NCBI GenBank assembly: GCA_026874595.1
Contig: CM049321.1
Coordinates: forward strand, 2,992,479-3,056,478
Source: Sipunculus nudus
Taxonomy: Eukaryota > Annelida > Sipuncula > Golfingiida > Sipunculidae
Reading direction: 5' to 3'
DNA length: 64,000 bases
Positions 50,417 to 62,420 of the stretch are shown one piece after another. Both the position numbers and the translations under genes were made by a program. How positions within the stretch are numbered: the stretch's first letter is position 1; each line of letters starts with the position of its first letter. The notes under the pieces are model-generated. The model saw nothing but the letters and a program-made list of their open reading frames with translations, did not search any database and was not told where the DNA came from.

Positions 50417-51990
50417 TCAATCTATATTAATGGATGTTTTAATCATCATTATATACGTTAATCCATACATGCATGCATGCTCTTCCATAATATCGTGGAG
50501 CAGTTGTTTTACATGTCTAGCGCCTCATGTCAGGGAACCTGCAAACCGAAAGCTCATTAAAAGGCTGTAAATGAAATGACTGTCATGGCAACTGCCGGCA
50601 GAGTACAGATTTAATGTTGCGTGTTTTCGAATACTATCGTTTTATTCTCTTTTTTATGGCTCACATACCTATATATAAATTTCCTCATTTGTGTGTCGTG
50701 ACACATCTGGACCTGTCCGCCTTTCGTACAGAAATAGGTGTGTTAGAATTAGCTGGAAGTACTCTTTTGGTCGTACACACGGGGATGTCCGTAAGATATC
50801 TTAAGAATGGTTTTAGTGCTTTTTTGACCAATATTCTTGAAATTACAGAAAATAACCTGTCAGGGCGTTAATATTTATGCTGGCTACTACATGTATAAAC
50901 AAAACGTATTCCCTTGTCCTGATAGACGTAACTCAGTGCCAGCTGTTATCACGAAATAATTATTAATTTCGAGAAACGTGAATTATTTTATATGAGCTGT
51001 CCTAAGCGCTTCTATACACCGAGGATAAGTATGGCAACTCTGCATGTCAGTGGGAGCAATTAAGACTTTTTAGTGTTATCGAATGGGCCAGTCTGGGCAG
51101 AATAAATCCGTCTCAAGTATTATGTACTATCCTTGGTTATCTGATTGTCTGTGCTCACGTTTTATATGATGTCTAAGTTAACTAAATTGTTTTATGAAAA
51201 TTTATCGAGAGTTAGGGTATCCTAAGAGGAATCCATTTCATTTTGGAGGTAAATAATAGAATTAAATAATTTTAATTTACAGGATTGTTGAACTGTGACA
51301 AAATTTGATGTTTTTTTGTGTCTAACTACTTCTTGCTTAAAATTCATTCTGGAACGCAAACCCACCACAGATTATTATCCCCCCCCCCATAAACTTATTA
51401 GAAATGGCTCATACAAGCTGACGTATTTTCAGCTTGCTACACCAAAGAACAATGTAACCTTCACTTGAAGTCAGGGCAACTAAGTCGTAAAAAAATGTGA
51501 CATTAATTAAAAAAAAAGGTACGTATATACTTAATGCTTTTATCTTTACTGCAGACACATAAAAATAACTGTACACTCTTAAAACGCATCGGTTATAATC
51601 ATAACCGGTTATTCCAAAATCGGTTAGTTTTTATTGAGAAATCGGTAGGCTGCAACTCTTTTGGTGGTTGGTAAGGCAACTGATCACATCGTTTATAATC
51701 TCAAGCCCGGTGTATACTTGGCTTTACTGTTCAATTTATTTGAGAAATATCGTGTAAATGGTAAACCTGGTTGAACCAAGCTTCTATCAGCACTTTCAAT
51801 CCATGCATTTAATCTTAAACCCTGTTCTTTGTGTCAGCATATGTATGTGAACCGGTTTAGCCCATCGTTTTGCACACCATATCATCAAAGAAGGGCTATC
51901 TAGTTGCGCGGTCACTGCTGACGCGGTAACCTAGGTCACTGACACAGCCCTATGACCATTCAAGCCAGCCAGCAACTACACGTATTTTCA
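50417..51990. other. Intergenic DNA
   Basis: No repeat or exon is recognised. An 86-codon plus-strand frame (50614-50871) has no domain or splice context that I can support. Confidence 0.5.
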
Positions 51991-52005
51991 GCCAGCTGCA
52001 AGAAT

Positions 52006-52072
52006 ATGGATGGATTTGTGGTCACTATACTCACGGACTGGGGATTTGACATATTCATTGAGCAACTTTAAG
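52006..52072 (+). CDS. Short ORF ending at a strong donor (possible first exon or pseudo-exon)
   Basis: ATG in good context (AGAATATGG) opens MDGFVVTILTDWGFDIFIEQ, then L and a TAA that overlaps the end of the exon-like block just before GTAAGA. The peptide resembles the start of a SAM-type helical domain (hydrophobic, W-G, then I-E-Q). The stop directly before the donor means it is either a 21-residue ORF, a disabled first exon or chance. Confidence 0.22.
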
Positions 52073-52215
52073 GTAAGATATATATAAAGTATATCTTTTT
52101 ACATACATTCATATAAGATAAAATACTATGCATTTAAAGCAGCATTTGAAAAAACTGCTCGGGCGATATTTTGGTTCTTTGATCGGAAGGTTTGTTGTTT
52201 TATTATTTTGTACAC

Positions 52216-53040
52216 TGTTACGGAACCGAATATCAACAGATCACGTATGCGTTATGAACATAAACTTTGTCATGGAGATAAAATCAGATTTTGTAACACT
52301 AGGCAGCGTGAAATGTCAAGGGAAATGAATAGAGTAAGTCAGTGGTTTTTTGTAAACAATTAACTATAATTTATTCTTAAAACAACCCTAAAATTACACT
52401 GAATCAATACAATTACACACTAAACAGCAGTATAACAACAAATCAATACAATCACACAGTAAAATAAACAAATTGTACAGTACCTGGATACCACCACTGT
52501 CACAGCGATATGTCCTTTAAAATATATAAGCCGGATAAATTCTCTCGGGGAATAACAGTCCAATGTAAAGCTCTTGTAACAATCCCAAAAAGTAAACTGA
52601 AGACCAAATAAGATTTCACACAAATCCAAAAGAAAGTATGAAGAAAATCTGTAATGCCGCATTTATCGGTAATGGTCCCACAAACCGATATACATGCTTC
52701 TGTGTCCGCTGTAATATTCTCTCACCTCTCTCCGGGTTTAAAACACAGCCTCTTTATATAAATTTTCACCTCAAGCCGAGAATTTTTCATTTCTCGAACA
52801 ATCTAAAGAATCTAACACAGTACACAGGTTCAGAGAACATACTAGAACAAGGAAAGTTGTGTATCTAGGGTTCAACCAATGCGGATTAAACCGAGCATGC
52901 AACATCCGGCCAGGCGAGGCCGCTACAACACGAGCTCCGCGCGGCACACAAACAAAATGCCACACATGGAACATCAGTGTGCACAATAAAACAATCATCT
53001 GTAAGACCGCTGCACACAATAAAAGAGGGCACCTGTAACA
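52216..53040 (-). mobile_element. Solo LTR C of the GMR1-like element
   Basis: TGTTACGGAACC to ACCTGTAACA, with exact target duplication ACAC at 52212-52215 and 53041-53044. It shares GGCAGCGTGAAATGTC and the ATACAATCACACAG region with the LTRs of the full element 0.7 kb away. Minus orientation. Confidence 0.88.
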
Positions 53041-53664
53041 ACACTCATTCAAGTATAATGTTGTTATAATTTTGAATTATATATGTTTTTACAACAGTTA
53101 TCTCGATGCAGACGTTATACGTAAAATTACATATAAACGACACTTATATACATGTTTTCCAACCACTGGTGTATTGAATAAGTATTTTTATCGTTCATAA
53201 TTTAAGCAGGCTGACCCTTGCACTTTCAAAAGCACAATAAAATCATCAAAATATATGTATATATATGTATAAATTTTATTATATTTTATATTTATATTAT
53301 ACAATGGGATCAATTTATCTTTCACCACGGGGGTTGCAGAATTGACTTTTAAATACTTGCATGTATATACCTTTTTATCGTCTGTATTAAACATTTCATA
53401 TGTATATCAACATCTGTATGACACACATAAAATATATATACTTAATCACATTACAAATATATTTGGCAATTAACTATAATATAAAAATTAAGAAAATAAG
53501 GTATTATTTTTTTTCCAGTTTAAGCTCATTCTTAATCAGGTTTCGATATGCCTGTAATATTTCATGGGAACAAAAGCAGACAATTTTATTAAATATTTTA
53601 ATTTATTTGCAATATAAAAATATGTTTATCTGAATAATGGACAGGGGGTGGGGGTTGATTAAAT

Positions 53665-53669
<5 letters not shown>

Positions 53670-53728
<59 letters not shown>
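53670..53728. repeat. (TA)n microsatellite
   Basis: About 29 TA units; the LTR element begins immediately after. Confidence 0.95.
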
Positions 53729-53732
<4 letters not shown>

Positions 53733-54450
53733 ACGGAACCTAATATAAACAGATCACGTATGCGTGATGAACACAAATTCTGTAACGGAGATAAAAAAAA
53801 TCAGATTCTGTAACACTAGGCAGCGTGAAATATCTAGGGGAATAAGGAAGTCAGTGTTTTTTTGTCAACAAATAACTGTAATTCATTCTTAAAACAACCC
53901 TAACATCACAATACACTAAATCAATACAATTATACAGTATAACAGCGATATAAAAACAAATCAATACAATCACACAGAAAAATAATGTGCACATTACCTG
54001 GATAACAAAACCGTCACAATGATAAGTTCTTTCAAAGTATACTCTCGGAGAATGACTGTCCAGTGTAAAGCTATTGTAACAATCCAGAAAGTAAACTGAA
54101 GTCCAAATGCACAAAATCAGCGTACGCTTCTGTGTCCGCTGGAAACTTCTCTGCTTTCTGCCTCCGGCTCTAAAACACAGCCACTTTATATACTCTTCAC
54201 CCCAAGCCGAACATTCGAAGAATAATACATTATACACGGTAAGCACGGTAAGAAGAACATAGCCGTGTGTATCCCCAAACACCAGGGTCATCACGTGACC
54301 TACGACCAAGCGTGAAAACCCAAGGCTTACGTGACAACGAGAGTTCAACCAGTACGGATTAAACATAGAATGTAACAAACGGCTCGGCGAGGGTGTCACA
54401 ACACGAGTTACGCCCGTGTCACACAATAAAAAGACTCCACATCCTGTAAG
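53729..54450 (-). repeat. 3' LTR of the GMR1-like element
   Basis: Begins TGTTACGGAACC (plus strand) and ends near CATCCTGTAAG, where the terminal bases have changed from the expected TAACA. It shares the GGCAGCGTGAAAT block and CACTTTATATACTCTTC with the other LTR. Confidence 0.85.
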
Positions 54451-54601
54451 AAAAATAGAAAGTTTTCTCGGAAAATCTCAAAAATTGTCTTATTTACGAC
54501 ATTACATAAACATCTTGTTTACAACATTTCATAAACATCTTGATAAGCAATCAGCAAGTACATTGTCTTTCCTTTTAATGTGTACGATATTAAGAATGTA
54601 A

Positions 54602-55201
54602 TCCTGTAATCCTAGAAGAACAAACCCCATCTCAACAATCTTTGATTTTTACACTTCAAATTGTTCTTGAACGTGAGGGGATTGTGATCACTGTAGACAA
54701 TGATAGGCCTGACTGACGAAGCAACATGAACTTCAAAATGTTGCATCGCCAAAATCAAAGCCAAACATTCTTTTTTAATAGTGGGGAGTCCTTTCAGTTT
54801 GCACCAAACTTTCTTGAGAAATAACAAATTGGATGATCTATGCCATCATTGCCCGCTTGTAACAACACAGCACCAGAAGCAGTATCACTAGCATCCACAG
54901 CTAACTTAAAAGGTTCAGAAAAGTCTGGAGCTGCTAAAACTGGTGAACTCTCCAGAATTGCTTTCAAATTCTGAAATGCACTTTCACACTGAACGTTCCA
55001 TAGAAACGTTTGTCTCTTCTTTAACAAATCAGTCAAAGGTCCAGCTACAGCAGCAAAATTTGGACAAAACTTCCTGTAGTATTCAACCATACCAAGAAAA
55101 CGCATTATTTGCTTTTTGTTCTCTGTTCTAGGAATTGCAGAAATAGCACTTATTTTAGCATCAACAGGTTTTACTTGACCCTGCCGTACAATATGACCCA
55201 A
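54602..55201 (-). pseudogene. RT connection and RNase H domains (decayed)
   Basis: The fragment at 55201-54794 has FLGMVEYYRKFCPNFA, KKRQTFLWNVQCESAF and LAVDASDTASGAVLLQ, the end of RT and start of RNase H. The fragment at 54827-54612 continues in another frame with TIKKECLALILAMQHF and VYSDHNPLTF. The frame change between them and the early end mark it as broken. Confidence 0.85.
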
Positions 55202-55209
55202 AAATGTTA

Positions 55210-55860
55210 CTTATGCATGACAAAACTCAGATTTCACTACGTTGATGGTCAAACGTGCTTCACCGTGTTTTCCGAAGAGGTCGCGAAGCATTTGCAGATG
55301 TTTCTCCCAGGTGTCGCTGTACACAATGAGGTCATCCATATGTGCGTCGCAGCCCTAAATGTCCTTGACAATCATATGGATGAGGCGCTTGAACGTGGCT
55401 GGCGAGTTCTTCATGCCGAACGGCATAACTTTATACTGGTACAGTCCTTGCGGCGTCACAAATGCGGACAAATTCGCTCGTTCTGTCAGCGGAACTTGCC
55501 AGAATACTTTTAACGAGTCAAACCTGGAGACATATCTGGAGCTACCGACTCTATCAATACAATCATCGATCCTCGGAATCAGGAACGTGTCAGTCTTGGT
55601 GACAGAGTTCAGTTTTCGATAATCTGTGCACATACGGTAACTTAAATTCCATCATGTTTTGGCACAAGAATACATGGTGAACTCCAGTTACTGTTACTAG
55701 GTTCAATAAAATCATTGTCCAGCAAATATTGAATCTCATCCTGTAGATACTTTTGCTTTTCAGGATTCAGTCTATATGGATGTTGCTTGACTGCGCTTGC
55801 CTCGCTAACATCGACGTCATGGCACAACATGTTAGCTCGCGTTGGAATGTCACTAAACAA
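55210..55860 (-). pseudogene. Reverse transcriptase fingers and palm (decayed)
   Basis: The 55860-55642 part has NPEKQKYLQDEIQYLLDNDF and WSSPCILVPKHDG. The 55633-55355 part has CTDYRKLN, SRFDSLKVFWQVPL and VMPFGMKNSPATF. The catalytic box reads HMDDLIVYSD at about 55340-55310, with His where an aromatic or small residue is usual before MDD. It lies after an in-frame TAG (55355-55357) and before a TAA (55211-55213), so no full enzyme is made. Confidence 0.85.
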
Positions 55861-55938
55861 ATGTTCATAATTCCGCAGCAGGTTCTTGAGGTCTTGTTGT
55901 TGTTGTGCGGTAAGGTGTGACAGTTAGGCATCCAGGTT

Positions 55939-57462
55939 TTAAAGCACGTCTAAGTTTTTTAATGGTACTGTACCACACTGAATGTCTACATCACTCTTAC
56001 AATCAGTATCTACTTTTACTGGGTCAGGATAATTTTTTACACAATTAACAGCAGTAACATTTTGTAAAACATCTGATGTGCTATTTCTGTCAAAATATGG
56101 TTTCAACAGGTTAACATGGCACAGTTGTTTCTTCTTACGCCGATCTGGTGTCAACAGTATGAAATTTAAATCACTGACTTTCTTGTCAATAATGTAAGGA
56201 CCAAAATACCTAGCTTGCAGAGGTCTGCCAGGGATGGGAAGTAAGGCAAAGACCTTTTCACCAGGCTCAAACGTCCTACTTACACTGTGCTTGTCATACT
56301 CTGTTTTCATTTTACTTTGAGCAGATTTTTAGATTTGACTTTGCAATCTCACAAGCACTGTGTAGTTTAGTGCGAAAGTCTGAGACATACTGCAGCAAAC
56401 TAAGAGAATCTGGATTTTCACACAAGAGTTTTTAAGCAGTTTCAATGTTCCACGAACGGAGTGTCCAATAACTAGTTCAAAGGGACTGAAACCCAAGGAC
56501 CAAGCAAACAGCAATAGATAGAATCGTTCATCCCAGTCTTTCTGTTTGTCATAGCACTAAGTTCTGATCATGTTTTTTTTTTTTAATGTGTGGTGAAAAC
56601 GCTCGAGGGCGCCCTGGCTCTCAATGGTATGGCAAAGAGCTGTACTGTTTTATACCTAGCTCAAGCATAACTTGTTGAAATAAACCAGACATAAAATTAG
56701 ACCCTTGGTCACACTGGACGGATTTTGCAATCCAAAAGTTGTAAAAATATTGGTCAGAACTTTGACAACACTTTTGGCATTAATTTTGCGCAATGGTATT
56801 GTCTCAGGGAACCTGGTAGATGCGCACATAATTGTCAGCAAGTATTCATGTTCAGATTTTGTTTTAGGCAGTGGTCCAACACAATCAACAATAATCCTAC
56901 TGAATGGTTCCTCGAAAACAGGAATAGGCCTAAGTGGGACCTTAGGAGGATTCTGATTGGGTTTGCCTACCAACTGGCATGTATGGCATGATTTACAATA
57001 TTGTACAACATCTTTCCTGAGGTTAGGCCATTAGAAGTGTGAACTTACTTTCTGATAAGTTATATTTATACCTAAATGGCCAGACAAAGGAGCCTCATGT
57101 GCCATGCTTAGAACTTCACTGCGAAAGCTTTTGGGCATTACTATTTGATGTTTGATGGCCCACTCATCATCAGCGCATATTTCAGGTGGTCTCCATTTAA
57201 GCATAAGCACACCATTTTTTACCTAGAAACAAACTGGGTTCTGTGACAGTTCATCTTTAGTAATTGCCCTGGGAAATAAACATGAAATATCAGGGTCCTT
57301 ATGCTGTTCCGCGATAAGTTCTGACCTTGAAAATGCTGCATCCTGTACGGGCGAGTCGTTAGACGAGTCACTATTGACTCCAAGAGTGTTATTTTCTGGA
57401 CTATTATCCTCACGTGTGTTTTTCTTGGCCATAGTTCTAGTTACAGCACATGAAGGATACAA
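55939..57462 (-). pseudogene. Integrase (decayed), upstream of RT
   Basis: In sense order: a zinc-binding HHCC region near 57100-56960 (SGHLGIN, CKSCHTCQLVGK) with an in-frame stop; the core at 56973-56656 (IIVDCVGPLPKTKSEHEYLL); GFSPFELVIGHSVRGTL at 56514-56329; and the C-terminal module at 56310-55939 (RYFGPYIIDKK, CHVNLLKPYF). Several frames are used, so it is broken. Its place before RT is the key structural observation. Confidence 0.85.
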
Positions 57463-57509
57463 ACCAGGAATTTCCTGACTTTCCGGCTCAGTGTCCTAAT
57501 CTAGTGACG

Positions 57510-57583
57510 GCTTTTCTGTCACTATTGGTACATGCCGTACTTTATCATATGCAACATCATTGCCTAGTAGCAACTGAATTCCC
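57510..57583 (-). pseudogene. 3' part of retroelement protease
   Basis: The short frame reads GIQLLLGNDVA, the end of the aspartic protease module of such elements, then a linker toward integrase. It stops at the TTAA where the DNA transposon is inserted. Confidence 0.6.
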
Positions 57584-57587
57584 TTAA

Positions 57588-59676
57588 GGTATAATCATCG
57601 TCAAACAACCTTGCTTTAATTTAGCTTTAGAATTCATATTAATAATAATTTTAGACACAGTGATGTATATATATTTAGAATCCTTAGAATATTCTCTATC
57701 ATATGAGATATATTTAAAAAGTGTAACAGTGTCCACTTTGAAAATCTAAAACTTGAAATGATTTAAAATTATTTTTTTTAATTGGATATATCTCAAAATT
57801 GGCACTGGGTATGTATGTGGAAATAGTATCATTTTAAACTACATACAAATATCCCCAGGCGTTTTTTTTTTTGTTATATATTTTTAGATTTTTTTTCCTA
57901 ATGAATTTTAAATTTTAAAAAATGTGTGATGTTGACAATACTTATTTCGTTTAAATAACGTATTTCTACTTCACTAAAAACGATATAAGAAAAAGAAAAA
58001 AAACCGCATTTTACAATACTTGTTGATTTACCTATATGCAAAATTTAAAGACTCTATATTCGATGGTTTTTTTGAGAAATATTGCTCTGAAGACCGTACA
58101 GTCTCCTGAAATACTGTTTTGAGAAAACGACCAAAAACTGTTTGGTAAGAGAAATTTCGTTTTGAATGGAAAACAGGGATATAAGCGTAAATGACAGTTG
58201 TATTTTTTTCACTAAATGTTCCGATGAGAATCGGTTTCAATGTATAAATTATAAAATTTAATGGTTTATCAATGTTATAAAAAGGATTTTATTAGGCATC
58301 ATGACAACTGGGGAACTGTCAAACTAAAGTAGGCGGAGCTTACTGGTCCCAGGGGTCGGTCATCGGTAATCAGGTCATGGGCTACCGCGCCGGGCCACGC
58401 GTAAGGTGTTAAATGACTGATAAGAACGATCAATCTGTTTACTCTGCGCTCTCTTTCAGACCACCATATATCCTAATCCAATTAACAGCTTGTCTCTCCC
58501 TTTCACAATTATATATGAAACACTACGTAGCTAGCAGCAACACATATCTCTCTCTTATTAGATTTATTTACACCAGTCATATACGCGCTTAATCGTGCTG
58601 CGGCCGCTCTTACTTTACCGATCGCTCAGATAGCTAAGACTCCGGCGCGGTTCACTTCGCAAAATTTGTTAGCAGGCAACGTGGAGGTGTAACGTGGTGC
58701 CGCGTTCCTCTCACAAAATTCATTCGTGTAACGCGGTCCCATATTGCTGCACCAACCTCATCGTTTATCTTCATCCTCCCACTAACGATACATTTCCTTC
58801 ATGGCATATGGCACAGACAGCTGCGGTAGCCAAAAAAACATAGCAAGTTGGCCGCACAGCCACAGACGGTAGGTGACTGATGCTGGAACTCCCGGTCGAA
58901 CTTATTCCATGTTTTCGTCCTTTGACGACTCAGAATCGTCATCTCTGTGTAGTTTCGTTACGGACACGGGAACCTTGTGATCAGCAGTATTCAAATAGCG
59001 AATTTTATCTTCGGTCATTCTATTCTTTTTTCTTCGACCCATGACGTTCAGTTTGAAGACAGTGTAAATTAAAGAAGAAAGAACGATGTATTCGGTAATG
59101 GTTTTGGCGATATAATAATGGACCCTGGGAGAAAATGTTATAGTGTATAGCAGGGTCAATATTTCAGAAATAAAAAATGGTAAATTCATATTTCTGGGTA
59201 TATTCTTGGTGCCAGGACCATTATTGGGTGACACTAACATATTTTAGGGCAGTGATATAGACATTATTCGGCGACTGGAGGAGTACGATGTACAGTTTAC
59301 TTCTGGGTTAGGCATATAGAGGGACGTGTTTGTATTAATTAGTGCCAATTAGTAAGTGCCGGTAATAAAGATAAGCTCTTTCCCGGCTGACTGACCGCGG
59401 CTTCCCAACGCCTGTCAATCAACCATTTGCCTAATGCCACGAGCGCATGGTTAACTAATAAGCAACTTACACGCTGCTAACTCTCGCCGAGCTGACAGTT
59501 GGTCCTGTTTACATCCCACGTGGGGTTGACATCTGAATTAAAATACTTATTTTTCTAATTGATACAGTATAACCCCAGGAATGTGTTTTTGTGAAAAGAT
59601 AGATATTGCAAACATCTATAAAACCAGATGATTTTCAGAAAATGAAATTTTCATGTTTTTTGACGATGATTAGACC
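57588..59676. mobile_element. TTAA-target DNA transposon nested in the LTR element
   Basis: Left end GGTATAATCATCGTCAAA and right end (reverse complement) GGTCTAATCATCGTCAAA are inverted repeats flanked on both sides by TTAA (57584-57587, 59677-59680). TTAA duplication is typical of piggyBac and Kolobok transposons, and ends starting with two purines favour Kolobok. No intact transposase is seen. Removing it would join two halves of the protease reading, so it inserted after the LTR element. Confidence 0.8.
58902..59043 (-). CDS. Small basic-acidic ORF inside the TTAA transposon
   Basis: From ATG at about 59043 the frame reads MGRRKKNRMTEDKIRYLN and ends HRDDDSESSKDENME. A basic start with an acidic tail could be the remains of a transposase N-terminus, but no catalytic domain follows. 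I do not recognise it otherwise. Confidence 0.25.
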
Positions 59677-59689
59677 TTAAAGGGTAAAG

Positions 59690-59890
59690 AAGTTCTTATA
59701 CCCACAGTAATATTCCTAGAAATCAAATCTGACCTTAAATGGATACTGTGAAGCGGAACTGAAGTGTGCCTGTCTGAAAACACACCATTAACAAGTGCAT
59801 GTTCCCCCAGTAAAGAAACTATTAGAAAATGGCAAAGTGTTTGCTAACATGAGAGTCTGGACTTAACCAGTGTCCCTCAAAATTCTAATA
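59690..59890 (-). pseudogene. 5' part of retroelement protease
   Basis: Across shifting frames one can read RDTG near 59870 and a match to the VGIRTSLPL segment ending at the TTAA. RDTG stands for the D-T/S-G active site. Stops and frame changes make it inactive. Confidence 0.5.
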
Positions 59891-59951
59891 GGGGTAGATT
59901 CTGAAAAATCACTTGAAAGTGATACAAAACCATCATGTATGAATGGCTCAA

Positions 59952-60503
59952 TTAACTTTTTTCAGAGTCAGGAGAGGAATCCACTACAAGCAAAGAACTG
60001 ACATTGACAGTGTCAGTCATAAACTCTGTTTTAGAGTCATTTAAGGAATCTACATCCTTTTTATCATCAAACTCCTCATGGAAGTCAACAGAGGAATTTT
60101 CCTCAGCAGAAACAAACTTCTGTTTGTCATTAGAGGACCTAGCCTCATTTAGAGTATACTCCTCGCAGGAGTCTTGAAAGGATCTAGCCTTATTTAATTC
60201 CTCGCAGGAATCAACTGAGGTTTTTACCCCGCAAGCTACGGATTCTTCTTTGGATTCAGACGGCATGTGGGCTATCGTAGCATCAAACTCTTTATTTGAG
60301 TCAATAAAGGAGTTGTACCCCCTATTTACATGAAAAGAGCCTGGCTCTTGTACTATGCTATGCATAGATTTTGAAACAAACCCAGAAGGTTTGCTATTTG
60401 GTTTATTCGCAAGTTTCCAGCAGTCAGATATTAGATGATCTTCCTTCTTGCAGTAATTACATATTTTCTTTGAAAATGACTGGTCTTTGTTGGAATAAGA
60501 CAC
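59952..60503 (-). pseudogene. gag C-terminal part with CCHC zinc knuckle
   Basis: A 184-codon open frame. Residues 16-28 hold a zinc knuckle, CNYCKKEDHLISDC (about 60458-60420), which binds RNA in gag. The rest is acidic and serine-rich with repeated short units (SCEELNKARS, SCEEYTLNEARS), a linker toward protease. Confidence 0.75.
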
Positions 60504-60853
60504 AGTGGACGTGGACTGACATGTAGCAATGGACTTTCCTGAACTATCAGGACTACTAGTACTGGGTGACTGCGCTTTAAACTTCTTTCAACCTTACTGA
60601 TTTATTTGTGATTGTTTGTAAATGACTGGTTTGATTTGCTAGTAAAGGACATATTGTGTGTTTATGAATAATCGTCAGCTAATTGAGCTGCAATGTCAAG
60701 TGTTTCAGGATTTTTCTCATCGAGAGTTTTCGAGTTTAAACATCTGCGTTAATGCAGCGCTTAAATTCTTCAAGCAAAATCAACTGGCGCAAATTGTCAT
60801 AATCTTTTATTACACTTAGAACTACACCAGCGATCAAACAACTGCTTCTTTGG

Positions 60854-61608
60854 TCATAGCAAATTCGACGTAGGTCTGATTTTTGCACTTTTTCCCAATT
60901 TTCTGAATTTCTGGCGGTAAGCCTCTGGAACTAACCCATAACCTTTTGGGATTAATCGTTTTACCAGGTCATAGTCAGCAGCAGCTTCTACTGAAAGCTC
61001 TGTATAAATTTCTCTGGCCTTGCCAGTCAATACACTTTGAAATAGCATAGTCCAATTTTTCTAAGGCCATTTAAAATTCAGCTACCTTCTAAAAGTGTAA
61101 GAAATATTTATCAACCACTTTTTATTGAAAAGGTAGGACAAGTCTAATGTGTTTAGTAACATCAAAACAGTGAGTTGGGCAGCACGTAGACTATGTTATA
61201 GTTTATGTCTTTCTAATCCCAGTCGTTTCAACTCTATTTCTTTTTCTTTCTCTTTTAATGCTAGCTCGTGTTGCATTTCTAACTTTTTTAATTCTAATTG
61301 CATGGCAATGCTGTCATTTTTTATGGTTCAACTTCAGTCTCTTCAATTAAACCGCTGCTAACTAGATCTTGCATGATTTTAGCAATGATATCAGACTTTC
61401 TCAAAGTTTTTTTCACACTTAGCCCTAAGTGTTGCCCCAAACGCAACAACTGTTCGTGAGACAACTGTTCAAGTTGATCAGGGTCGGAATCGTCAACAAA
61501 GATGTCAAAACGATAAAAAAAGCACTGAGATATATCATGTAAACAATGTACGGTAAATAATATGTAATCTTGAAAACAATGTATGATAAAACCATGTGTC
61601 CAGGTCAA
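60854..61608 (-). pseudogene. gag N-terminal part (decayed)
   Basis: 61608-61321 includes LSHEQLLRLGQHLGLSVKK, a SAP-like helical unit common at the start of this gag type. 61048-60854 has LTGKAREIYTELS and LVPEAYRQKFRKL, a capsid motif shared with fish and invertebrate Gypsy-like elements. The two are separated by frame breaks near 61300-61050. Confidence 0.75.
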
Positions 61609-61636
61609 GGTCTAATAAATTTTTAAACTAATAAGC

Positions 61637-61654
61637 ATCTCAGACGAGCCACTA
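61637..61654 (-). promoter_or_regulatory. Primer-binding site of the LTR element
   Basis: Just inside the 5' LTR the plus strand reads ATCTCAGACGAGCCACTA. This resembles the 3' end of a proline tRNA including the terminal CCA, with a few mismatches. Its complement on the sense strand would prime reverse transcription. Six bases separate it from the LTR. Confidence 0.5.
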
Positions 61655-61660
61655 ATTTTA

Positions 61661-62420
61661 TGTTACGGAACCTAAGATCACTTATGCGTGATGAACACAA
61701 ATTCTGTAACGGAGATTAAAAAAATCAGATTCTGAAAAACTAGGCAGCGTGAAATGTCTAGGGGAATGAATAAAGAAGTCTGTGTTTTTTTGTGAACAAA
61801 TAACTATAATTTATTCTTAAAAAAACCCTAACATTACAATACATTTAATCAATACAATTATACAGTAAAACAGCGGTATAAGAACAAATCAATACAATCA
61901 CACAGAAAAATAATGTGCACAGTACCGTCACAACAACAAGTGCTTTCAATGTACACTCTCGGAGAATGACTTCCAGTGTAAAGCTCTTGTAACAATACAG
62001 TAAGTAAACTGAAGTCCAAATGCACAAAATCCAGGAGAACCTCTGAAGAAAATCTATTATTGCCGCACACGTCGGATGGATCCCAGAAACTGACACACGC
62101 TTCTGTGTCCGCTGGAAAACTTCTCTGCTCTCTGACCCCAGCTCTAAAACACAGCCCCTTTATATACTCTTCGCCCCAAGCCGAGAATTTTCCACCTCTA
62201 GAACATTCGAAGAACAACACATTATACACGATAAGCACGCGTCACAGGAATTATCTAGAAGAACATAGCCGTGTGTATCCACACACACTAGGGTGATCAC
62301 GTGACCCACGACCAGGCGTGAAAATATGACAATCAGAGTTCAACTAGTACGGATTAATCAGAGAGGGTGTCATAACATGAGTTACGCCTGTGTCACACAA
62401 TAAAAAGAGCACCTCTAACA
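61661..62420 (-). repeat. 5' LTR of the GMR1-like element
   Basis: TGTTACGGAACC to ACCTCTAACA on the plus strand, TG...CA type. The sense strand has a TATA box (GTATATAAAGG, about 62158-62168) and an AATAAA region downstream (AAGAATAAATTATAG), the usual promoter and poly(A) layout. It differs from the 3' LTR at many sites, so insertion is old. Confidence 0.85.
62158..62168 (-). promoter_or_regulatory. TATA box in 5' LTR
   Basis: The sense strand reads GAGTATATAAAGG. Equivalent TATA-like sites occur at the same place in the 3' LTR (about 54182) and in solo LTRs A and C. Confidence 0.5.

Larger units (their letters stand above)
53729..62420 (-). mobile_element. Decayed GMR1-like Ty3/Gypsy LTR retrotransposon
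   Basis: Two LTRs (53729-54450 and 61661-62420) bracket gag and pol on the minus strand, flanked by ATAT. Sense order is gag (61608 to about 59955), protease (split), integrase (about 57460-55939), reverse transcriptase (55860-54890), RNase H (to about 54602). Integrase before reverse transcriptase is the Ty1/Copia order. The proteins, however, are Ty3/Gypsy-like: the integrase has a GPY-type C-terminal module, and the RT has a VMPFGMKNSPATF motif. Such elements are known as the GMR1 group. Frameshifts and stops disable every domain. A 2.1-kb DNA transposon is nested inside. Confidence 0.85.

Noticed and set aside
57219-57413. Second minus-strand frame overlapping the integrase N-terminal segment
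   Set aside because: It is a shadow; the frame beside it at 57462-57223 has the expected linker composition.
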